Part shown: positions 53,901 to 61,200 of the stretch, piece by piece
How positions within the stretch are numbered: the first letter of the stretch is position 1
Layout: every line of letters starts with the position of its first letter
Origin: Pseudomonas sessilinigenes
GTDB lineage: Bacteria > Pseudomonadota > Gammaproteobacteria > Pseudomonadales > Pseudomonadaceae
Length of the DNA: 64,000 bases
Reading direction: 5' to 3'
Assembly (NCBI RefSeq): GCF_003850565.1
Contig: NZ_CP027706.1
Span: 3,038,001-3,102,000 of the forward strand
Notes under the pieces: model-generated
Told to the model about the DNA's origin: nothing
The model's input: the letters and a program-made list of their open reading frames with translations, nothing else
Databases searched by the model: none
Made by a program: the position numbers and the translations under genes

Positions 53901-54093
53901 TGACCTGGACCACGGTGTCTTGCACGGTCTTGGCCGAGGCGCCGGGGTAGCTGACCTGGATCGAGACCGCGGGTGCGGCGATGTTGGGGTACTGGCTGAC
54001 GGGCATCTTCAGCAGCGACAGGGCGCCGGCGAGCATCGCGACGATGGCCAGCACCCAGGCGAAGATCGGCCGGTCGATGAAAAAACGAGACAT
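50956..54093 (-). CDS. ttgH: RND multidrug/solvent efflux transporter (TtgH/SrpB-like)
   Basis: The product is 1045 aa, full length. It begins [20 protein letters not shown] and has the RND features: 12 helices, proton-relay Asp pair in [17 protein letters not shown], two large periplasmic loops, and [14 protein letters not shown] in the docking region. It extrudes aromatic solvents and antibiotics using the proton gradient. The N-terminus resembles TtgH/SrpB more than TtgB/MexB as I recall them. It is co-transcribed with the genes on both sides. Confidence 0.88.
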   Translation of the reverse strand: MSRFFIDRPIFAWVLAIVAMLAGALSLLKMPVSQYPNIAAPAVSIQVSYPGASAKTVQDTVVQVIEQQLAGLDGFRYMSAESNADGSMNIIVTFEQGTNPDIAQVQVQNKLQLATPRLPEEVQRQGLRVVKYQMNFFLIVGLVDNTGKLDNFDLGNLIASQLQDPISRINGVGDFQLFGSPYAMRIWLDPGKLNSYQLTPGDVAQAIREQNVQVSAGQLGGLPTRSGVQLNATVLGKTRMTSVADFEEILVKVKADGSQVRVKDLGNVSLSSDNFAISSKYKGKESAGLALRLASGGNLLETVKAVKAVLEKQKAYLPEGVEVIYPYDTTPVVQASIHSVIHTIFEAVALVFLVMLLFLQSIRATLIPTLAVPVVLLAAFALLPLFGLSINVLTMYAMVLAIGLLVDDAIVVVENVERLMHEEGLSPLEATRKSMQQISGALMGIGMVLSAVFVPMAFFGGSAGIIYKQFAVTIVVCMGLSVLVALIFTPALCATILKAPKGDAHHEKKGFFGWFNRTFERSTQRFERGVGGMLKHRGRYLLAFVLITGGTGFLFTQIPKAFLPNEDQGLMMAEVRMPLNATAERTEAVLQEVKDYLVNEEGERVEHVMTVNGFNFAGRGQNSGLVLVVLKDWAVRKAAGEDVFSVARRANQRFAKIKDATVMAFVPPAILEMGNAMGFDLFLQDNSGLGHEALMAARNQFLALAAQNPKLRSVRPNGKDDEPQFQVRIDDEKARALQVSIAAINETMSAAWGSMYVNDFIDLGRVKRVYLQGVDSSRISPEDFDKWYVRNSLGQMVPFSAFATGEWIYGSPKLERYGGIPAVQILGEPAPGYSTGDAMLAIAQIMQQLPAGIGLSYNGLSYEEIQTGDQAPMLYALTVLIVFLCLAALYESWSVPVSVMLVVPLGILGAVLATLWRGLEADVYFQIGLMTTVGLSAKNAILIIEFAKELYEKEGLPLAKAAIEAAKLRLRPIIMTSLAFTFGVLPMAIASGAGAGSQHSIATGVVGGMITATVLAVFFVPLFYVVVVKVFERNKPAVAAEGETA

Positions 54094-54107
54094 GGATCAG
54101 TGACTCC

Positions 54108-55256
54108 TCAATGGGCCTGGGGGCCAGCGGCGGCACCGAACTCGGCCACCAGCTTGACGTTGCCGGCCGCCACCGGCTTGACGGCCAGGCCACTGCGCAC
54201 GCGCTGTACGCCTTCGGTGATCACCCGCTCGCCATCGGCGATGCCGGCGCCGATCAGCCAGGCGTTGCCCACGGTGCGCAGGGTCTGCAGTTCGCGTTGT
54301 TCGACGGTGTCGTCGGCCTTGACCACCCAGGCAGTGGGTACGCCGCGGGCATCCCGGCCGACCGCTTGTTGCGGGATCAGGATGGCGGCCTGTTGCTCGC
54401 CTTCCTTGAGCTGGGCATGGACGAACATGCCCGGCAGCAGCTTGCGGTCGGGGTTGGGGAACTCGGCGCGCAGGGTCACCGAGCCGGTGGTGGGATCGAC
54501 GCTGACCTCGGAGAACTTCAAGGTGCCCTTGAGCGGGTAGGGGGTGCCGTCGTCCAGGGTCAGGCTGACTTGCGCCTGGTCCGGGCCGCTGGCCTGCAAA
54601 CGCCCGGACTCCAGGGCCTGCTTGAGGCCCAGCAGCTTGGTGATGGGCTGGTTGACGTCGACATAGATCGGATCGAGCTGGGTCACCGTGGCCAGGGCCT
54701 GTTCCTGGCCGTTGGTCACCAGTGCGCCCTCGGTGACGGCCGAACGCCCGATACGTCCGGAGATCGGCGCCAGGACCTTGGTGTATTGCACGTCGATACG
54801 GGCCATCTGTGCGTCCGCCTGGGCTTGTTTCCAGGTGGCCAGGGCATCGTCGTACTGCTGCTGGCTGACAGCGTTGGTCTTGAGCAGGCGCTCGTAGCGC
54901 TGGGCCAGGTTCTGCGCGGTGAGCAGGCTGGCCTCGGCCCGGGCCAGGCGGGCCTGGTAGGTGCGCGGATCGATCTGGTACAGCTGCTGGCCGTCCTTGA
55001 CTTCGGCGCCTTCGACGAACAGCCGGCGCTGGAGGATCCCGGACACCTGGGGCCGGACTTCCGAGACGCGATAGGCCGAGGTCCGGCCCGGCAGGTCGGT
55101 GGTCAGGGTCAGTGCCTGGGCCTTGGCGGTATAGACGCCGACCTCCGGCGCGGGGGCGGCAGCCATTTCCGTCTCCTTGGCGCCGCAACCGGCCAGTAGG
55201 CACAAGGCCGCCAGGGGAATGAATGGCCGCGCACACAAAGCTTGCTTGAGTCTCAC
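54108..55256 (-). CDS. ttgG: RND membrane-fusion lipoprotein (TtgG/SrpA-like)
   Basis: The product is 382 aa with lipobox LLAGC (Cys24). The order is lipoyl half-motif, alpha-hairpin (about 95-170, LARAEASLLTAQNLAQRYERLLK), second lipoyl half and beta-barrel domain, as in the AcrA/MexA family. It links the inner-membrane pump to the outer channel in the periplasm. It is the first gene of the operon, 14 bases before the pump gene, and is divergent from the IclR-type regulator. Confidence 0.88.
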   Translation of the reverse strand: MRLKQALCARPFIPLAALCLLAGCGAKETEMAAAPAPEVGVYTAKAQALTLTTDLPGRTSAYRVSEVRPQVSGILQRRLFVEGAEVKDGQQLYQIDPRTYQARLARAEASLLTAQNLAQRYERLLKTNAVSQQQYDDALATWKQAQADAQMARIDVQYTKVLAPISGRIGRSAVTEGALVTNGQEQALATVTQLDPIYVDVNQPITKLLGLKQALESGRLQASGPDQAQVSLTLDDGTPYPLKGTLKFSEVSVDPTTGSVTLRAEFPNPDRKLLPGMFVHAQLKEGEQQAAILIPQQAVGRDARGVPTAWVVKADDTVEQRELQTLRTVGNAWLIGAGIADGERVITEGVQRVRSGLAVKPVAAGNVKLVAEFGAAAGPQAH

Positions 55257-55300
55257 GCTCGTCTCCTGTTGTGGGACTGAATAGTCAAAAATTACGACTT

Positions 55301-55329
55301 GTGGTCCGTATTGCGATACAGTGTACCAC
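55301..55329. promoter_or_regulatory. Candidate operator in the ttgG-ttgV gap
   Basis: An outer inverted repeat GTGGT...ACCAC (55301-55305 / 55325-55329) encloses GTAT-TGCG-ATAC (55308-55319). It lies in the 197-bp divergent region, close to the pump operon start, where TtgV/SrpS-type IclR repressors bind in known systems. Sequence support is only the symmetry. Confidence 0.45.
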
Positions 55330-55453
55330 CATGAGATTCAGCTAATGCAAGCTCGGATTTGCTCGGCTGGCCTGATCGGCCGCTTGCCACTAGAGTGGCG
55401 GCCAATTCACAGAACCCGGCACGACGGCCTCGCGGCCAGCCCCAAGGAGTCGT

Positions 55454-56236
55454 ATGAATGATTCGGAAGAAAGCAGCGCCAAGCACGGCGGGATACAGGT
55501 CATCGCGCGGGCCGCGTCGGTCATGCGGGCCTTGGGCAGCAACCCCCAGGGCTTGAGCCTGGGAGCCATCGCCCAGGTGGTGGAACTGCCGCGCTCGACG
55601 GTGCAGCGCATCATCAATGCCCTGTGCGTGGAGCATCTGGTCGAGACCCTGGGCCCGGCTGGCGGCTTTCGCCTGGGCCCGGCCTTCGGCCAACTGGTGA
55701 CCCAGGCCCAGGTCGATATCATTTCCCTGGTCAGGCCATACCTGAGCGCCCTGTCCGAGGAAGTGCAGGAGTCGACTTGCCTGGCGTCGCTGTCTGGCGA
55801 CAAGGTCTATGTGCTGGATCGCATCGTCGCCGAGCGTGAGTTGCGCGTGGTGTTCCCCATCGGCATCCATGTGCCGGCCACGGCCACTTCCGGCGGCAAG
55901 GTGCTACTGGCGCAGTTGTCGAGCGAGGCCCAGCAGGCGCTGCTGCCCGATCCGTTGCCCGTGTGCACCCCCAAGAGCCTGGGGCGTGCGGCGTTGCTGG
56001 AACAGTTGCGGGCCATCAAGGGTCGTGGCGCAGCCAATGACCAGGACGAGTACATCGAGGGCCTGTGTTCCTACGCGGTGCTGCTGGACACCTACCTTGG
56101 CCATTACTCGATCTCCATCGTTGCCCCCAATTCACGGGCGGCGGCCAGGGGCGAGGCGTTCCAGCAGGCCTTGCAAGCGTGCAAGCAGAAGATCGAGGAG
56201 ATGATCGGCCGAACTCCTCGCGTGGCCCAGGACTAG
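55454..56236 (+). CDS. ttgV: IclR-family regulator of the efflux operon (TtgV/SrpS-like)
   Basis: The product is 260 aa. The winged helix-turn-helix (about 14-80) contains [25 protein letters not shown]. The IclR effector domain follows ([18 protein letters not shown]). IclR-type repressors of RND pumps are few, and the layout (divergent IclR plus TetR next to an RND operon) is that of ttgVW-ttgGHI and srpSR-srpABC. It would release the operator when bound by aromatic solvents. The AAGGAG ribosome-binding site lies upstream. The TetR gene follows after 7 bases. Confidence 0.83.
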   Translation: MNDSEESSAKHGGIQVIARAASVMRALGSNPQGLSLGAIAQVVELPRSTVQRIINALCVEHLVETLGPAGGFRLGPAFGQLVTQAQVDIISLVRPYLSALSEEVQESTCLASLSGDKVYVLDRIVAERELRVVFPIGIHVPATATSGGKVLLAQLSSEAQQALLPDPLPVCTPKSLGRAALLEQLRAIKGRGAANDQDEYIEGLCSYAVLLDTYLGHYSISIVAPNSRAAARGEAFQQALQACKQKIEEMIGRTPRVAQD

Positions 56237-56243
56237 CCCGGCC

Positions 56244-56861
56244 ATGGCCAGGAAGACCGCAGCCGAGGCCGCGCGCACCCGTCGCCGGATCCTGGAGGCC
56301 GCCAGTGAACTGTTCTCCCGGGAAGGGGTGTCCAGCACCACCCTGGATCAGATCGCCCGGCAGGCCGGGGTCACGCGGGGGGCGATCTACTGGCATTTCA
56401 AGGGCAAGCAGGACCTGCTCGATGCGCTGTTCAGCGAACAGACCCTGCCCCTGGAGAACGACCGGCCGCAAGCCGTGGATTTCCACCGCGGCTGGCAACG
56501 GCTGCACGACGACCTGGTGGCCACCGTCAGTGGCGAGGGGCCGCGCCGTCTTTCGGAAATCATGCTGTACCAGGGCGCCTGCGGCAGCGACCCCAGCACC
56601 CATCAGCGGCGGCTGGACTGGGTCAGGGGGCTGCTCCAGCTGCATCTGCGGCGGCTGCTGGAAACCGCCGTGTCGCGCCAGGAACTGCCGCCCAGCCTCG
56701 ATGTGCCGGGGGTGCTGGAGTTCTGTTGCATCGCCATTACCGGCCTGTTGTATGAATGCCTGCATGACAACCCGCACCCGCAGGAGGCGATCTCCGCGAC
56801 CCTGGCGGTGCTGCAGCATGTGGCCAAGGCCCCGCCCCGGCACCTGTTGCTGGAGGGTTAG
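56244..56861 (+). CDS. TetR-family regulator, TtgW/SrpR-like, full length
   Basis: The product is 205 aa. The helix-turn-helix is in TLDQIARQAGVTRGAIYWHFKGKQDLLDAL (about 34-62), the typical AcrR/TtgR form. The C-terminal ligand domain appears complete. In P. putida DOT-T1E, ttgW is described as truncated, whereas this copy looks intact like SrpR, which acts as an anti-repressor or repressor in strain S12. It is co-transcribed with the IclR gene. Its exact role here is open. Confidence 0.85.
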   Translation: MARKTAAEAARTRRRILEAASELFSREGVSSTTLDQIARQAGVTRGAIYWHFKGKQDLLDALFSEQTLPLENDRPQAVDFHRGWQRLHDDLVATVSGEGPRRLSEIMLYQGACGSDPSTHQRRLDWVRGLLQLHLRRLLETAVSRQELPPSLDVPGVLEFCCIAITGLLYECLHDNPHPQEAISATLAVLQHVAKAPPRHLLLEG

Positions 56862-56908
56862 GGGGCGTGCCAGGAGGCGGGAAACCCAAGCGCTGCTGGG
56901 CGATCGGC

Positions 56909-58258
56909 TCAAAGCGTCCGCTGCTGGAGGTTCGCCGCCTCTCGTTCCTCGCCCATGACCGTGGCTTCCTTGAGCGGCACCTCGCCCACCCCCAAGGCGC
57001 GTTCGATCAGCAGTTCGCCGCCGCTGTCCTTGAGCAGCGCTTGCAGGCGCTGGAATTCGTTGCACCAGATCGTCTCGATATCCCGATCGCGCCCCTTGTC
57101 CCGCTGTGGGTCGAGGGCCACTGCGCGCACCTGCAGGCGGCCGTTGTCGGCCTTGCCACCGACTTCGACGCCGTAACCTGGGGTGGCGCTCTTGCGCAGC
57201 ACCACCTTGCCGGACTCGGCCCAGGCGGTGGCCATGCCTTCGCGAACCTCGTAGCCGAGCCGGGCCAGCCCCTCGAGCATGGCCTGGCGCCGGGCCAGTG
57301 CAGCCTGGGCCTGTAGCACAGCGGTGAGCGCGGCCTCGCATTCGGACTTCAGCGCTTGCAGCAGCGCCAGGTCGCTGTGCTCGTGGCACTCGGCGACCTG
57401 GCGCAGCAGGGTTGCGTGATCGGCCGCGGCGTGGGGATGGAGTTCGCTGGCCAGGTCCTGCACCTGGCCGAGCAGTTCGCGGCGCTGCTGGAAGTCGCGC
57501 GTGGCCTCGGCCAGTTCGATCACCAGGCTGTCGAGCAACAGGTTGCGCTGCTGCGCCTGCTCCTGGGCTTCGGCCCGGGCCAGCCGTCGCAGGAACGGGG
57601 TCGCGGCTGGCGCGCCCTGGAGCAGTTGCAGTTCGGCGATATGCCGGTCGATGCGTTGCAGGCGCGGATCACGCTCGGCTGGCTGTTGCGCGGCGATCCA
57701 CTGTTCGAGGCTGGCTTGGGGTGTCTCTTCGCGCAGTTGCCGGGCCAGTTCGCGTTGGCGCTCGCTCAAGCTGTCCGTCTCGTCGACCCTGGCCAGCTGG
57801 CTGAAGCCCTGGGCCAGGACCTGCTGCGCATGGTCGAGGTCGGCGCCTTCGGCCAGGCGCGCCACGTCTTGCAACAGCTCGGGCGCAACCGCTGCCTGTG
57901 CGGCGCGCAGGGCGCCGAGCAGGGTCGCGGCATTTTCTTGCTGGCGGCGCTGGCGCTGGCGTTGCTCGGTCGCACGCAGCACCGCGCGTTCCTCACGTTC
58001 TGTCTGGTCGCGGCGCAGGTACTCGATCTCGATCGGCACGGCTTTCTGCAATTGGGCGAACTGTTCCTGGCCGAGCAGGGCGCGCAGGCGCTCAGCGCGG
58101 GCACGGGTAGCGTTGCGTTGTTCCTCGTTCAATTCGCCGAGCCTGGCGGCCTGGGCTTCCCAGCGGGCCACGGCCTGTTCCAGGCGCTGCAGATGCCCCT
58201 CGCACAGGGCGATGATTTCTTCGCGGGTGACGATCCGTACTACCTTGGGACCACTCAT
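56909..58258 (-). CDS. Coiled-coil protein of unknown function, coupled to the kinase-helicase gene
   Basis: The product is 449 aa from MSGPKVVRIVTREEIIALC. It is mostly long charged helices with heptad-like repeats (LEQAVARWEAQAARLGELNE, RRDQTEREERAVLRATEQ, RQRQRRQQENAATLLGALRA) and a C-terminal globular part (SGKVVLRKSATPGYGVEVGG...ETIWCNEFQRLQALLKDSGG). No signal peptide or enzyme motif is recognised. It overlaps the stop of the giant helicase gene by four bases (ATGA), so the two are translationally coupled and their products probably interact. Confidence 0.8.
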   Translation of the reverse strand: MSGPKVVRIVTREEIIALCEGHLQRLEQAVARWEAQAARLGELNEEQRNATRARAERLRALLGQEQFAQLQKAVPIEIEYLRRDQTEREERAVLRATEQRQRQRRQQENAATLLGALRAAQAAVAPELLQDVARLAEGADLDHAQQVLAQGFSQLARVDETDSLSERQRELARQLREETPQASLEQWIAAQQPAERDPRLQRIDRHIAELQLLQGAPAATPFLRRLARAEAQEQAQQRNLLLDSLVIELAEATRDFQQRRELLGQVQDLASELHPHAAADHATLLRQVAECHEHSDLALLQALKSECEAALTAVLQAQAALARRQAMLEGLARLGYEVREGMATAWAESGKVVLRKSATPGYGVEVGGKADNGRLQVRAVALDPQRDKGRDRDIETIWCNEFQRLQALLKDSGGELLIERALGVGEVPLKEATVMGEEREAANLQQRTL

Positions 58259-61200
58259 GGGCAGATCTCCGTATCGCTGGAAGGGGCCGTGACCGGATCT
58301 GGCTGGGCGGCCGGCAGTGCCCGTTCGATGGCCTCGCGCAGGCGGGCGCGTTCGTTGTCGCCATCGTGGTACCAGGCCTGGGACGACACCCGGTGGATAT
58401 GCGGGATCGCCCGGCGCAGGACCGAGGGGCGCCAGATCTCCCGGGCGCGGGCGCGTTCCAGCAAGGTGTGGCTGGGGGCGTCGCATTCGATGCCGATGGC
58501 GTAGGTGCCGGTACCGGGGTTTTCGATGGCAAAGTCCAGGCCGAAGGCGTCGCCCTCGCTGGCCGGCGCGGCCTGCCAGCCCTGGGCCTGGAGGTATTGG
58601 CCGACGATCCTGGCGAAGCCGTCGCGATCCTGGCCCTGTCCGCGTTGCAGGTCGCCGCGGTCGGTCTGCAGCCGGTCGAGCAGCTTGCCGGTGTAGTCGA
58701 ACTCCCCGGCGCACAGCGCCCGGGCGTATTCCAGGTAGCCTTGCAGGTAGTCCCTGGGGCTGGCCGGCGCACGGTGGGTATTGAGCATGTCGGAGATGTC
58801 GCCGATGGGCATCGAGGTGATCATCACCACCTTGTGCCGTGCGCGGGTGACTGCCACGTTCAGGCGCCGTTCGCCGCCGGTCTGGCCAAGCACCCCGAAG
58901 CTGCGGCGGAAGGTGCCCTGGCTGTTGCGGCCGAAGGTCGAGGAGAAGACGATCACGTCGCGCTCGTCACCCTGGACGTTCTCCACGTTCTTGACGAACA
59001 CCGACATGTCCTCGCCGTCCTCGCTGCGTTCGCGCTCCTGGGCGTAGGCGCTGCGGAACAGCTCGTCCTGGGCGGCGTGGGCCTCCAGGTGTTCCTCGAT
59101 CAGCTCGGCCTGCTTGCGGTTGAAGGTCACCACGCCGACCGAGGGGCGCTGCTCGTAGGGTTGGCGCCACAGCTCGGCCAGGTACTGCACGACACGCTCG
59201 GCTTCCTGGGCGTTGCTCTGGTTCTGGTACAGGCCTTCGACCTGGATCAGCTCCAGCGGCTTGACCCGCTCGATGCTGGCTTGTGGATGGCGCACGGGCA
59301 CATTCAGGCGGTTGCCATAGAACGAGGCATTGGAGAAGCCGATCAGCTCGCGGTAGGCGGAGCGATAGTGGATCTGCAACGTGGTGCTGGGCAGGGCATT
59401 GCGTGCCAGTTGCAGCAGGTCGGGGCAGTCCTTGATCTCCCGGCGGTTCCAGGTGTCTTCGAAGGCCTCGCGTTGCTCCTGGTCGGCTTCTGCGTCGGGT
59501 TCGTCGCCGTCGAACAGTTCGGCTTCGTCGCTTTCCACCCGGCTGGAGAAGAACGCCGTCGGCGGCATCTGCTTCTCGTCGCCGCTGACCACCGTGACCT
59601 GCCCGCGAAACAGGGTCGGCAGGGCGAACTCCACCGGCATCTGCGAGGCTTCGTCGTAGATCACGGTATCGAACAGGCCGGCCTTGAGCGGCAGCACGCG
59701 ACTGGCCACGTCCGGGTTCATCAGCCACACCGGGCGCAGGCTCATCAGCCCCAGCGGAGCACCCAGCTCGATGAATTCGCGCAGACGCCGCGAGCGCTTG
59801 CCGGTGAGCCGGGTCACGTCTTCCCATTGCTTGCGATTGCCCAGGTGCGAGGGGTCGATGCCCTTGGCCAGCAGCTCGCGGTTGAGCTCGCGCATGCGGG
59901 TATCGGCCTGGGCCAGGCTGGCGACCTTGGCCTGGGTTTCGTCCTGGCCGTACAGCAACTCGGGATGGGTTTGTTCGATGCGGTGCTTCCAGCCCAGCCG
60001 CGCCTCGCGGTTCAGCAGACGGCGCACGGCAGCTTCCAGTTGCTCGGGCGCCAGGGCGTCCAATTGCGCCTGGCGTTGGCGTAGCAGGGCCAGCAGCTCC
60101 AGCTCCTCCGCGCCCAGCAGGCTGGCTCGGCCACGGAACGCCTGGTAGGCGCCGAGGCAGGGCAGGGCTTGTTGCAGGCGGGCCAGGGGCAACTCGTTGC
60201 TCTGGTTGTGCTCGATAGCCTGTTGCAGTTGCCCAAGCAGTTCGGCGCCCAGCCAGTGGCCGAGCAGCTTGAGCTGGTCGAGGCTGGTCTGGCGTACGCC
60301 CTGGCGAATCAGCGAGGCGTCCAGGTCACCGAGCAACGCTTCGAACTCGCGCTTGTCGCCGCTGAGCACCGCAGCGTCGGTCTGGTGGGCGCGGGGCGAT
60401 TGGGCCAGGGCCTGGGCCAGGACCTGGATCTCCAGCAGTTGGCGGATGTCGTGGGTGACCGTCGCGCTCAGCTCCAGGCCGGCTTCGGGGGCCGGGGCGT
60501 CCAGTCCCAGCTCCCGTTGCAGGGCCGTGAGTTCGGCGCGCAGCGGGCGCCATTGGCGCTCCAGGTCGATGGCTGCGTGCAGTGCGGGCAGGACTTCCTC
60601 GATCCGGTTTTCACCCTGTTCCTGCAGGAACTCGCGCAGCCGGCCACGGCGCAGCAGGTGCAAGGGGTTGATCCGCGACCACCAGGAACGGGCGGCCATG
60701 ACCTTGGCGCAATCCTGGCCCAGGCTGCCGAGGCGCTTGTGGTCGATCAGCCCCAGGGCGGGCGACAGCGCCGCCTGGTAGCGATCTTCCGGCAACTGGC
60801 GCAGTTGCTGCTGCAATTGCCGCAGCTCGTCGAGGATGGCCTCGCCACGGGGCAGCGGCTCATGCTCGCGCAGGCGGAACAGCGGTAGCCAGCGGGCCAG
60901 GCGCAGCCGCTGCTGCGGCTCCAGGGCGAGCAAGGTGGCGACGTGCGCCGCCATCCATGCGCGGTAGGGCACGGGGTCGTTGATCTCGAAACTGGCCGGA
61001 TGCGCTTGCAGCGTGGCCTGGCGATCGGCCTCGGCCTGGGCGAAGTCCCGCAGGTTGTCTTCGAAGGCTTGCAGGGTCGGGCGATCGGCGGCGAAGGCTT
61101 GCAGCTGCGCCAGGGGGCTGCCTTCGTAGCGTGTCGGCAACCACAGGCGAACCAGCGGCGCGCAGCGCTCCTCCAGGTGGGTCAGGCTGGCGGGGTCCAG

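Noticed and set aside
50368..54540. Plus-strand open frame of about 1390 codons across the efflux operon
   Set aside because: It is a shadow of the three RND genes on the minus strand, with low-complexity His/Gln/Gly-rich composition.
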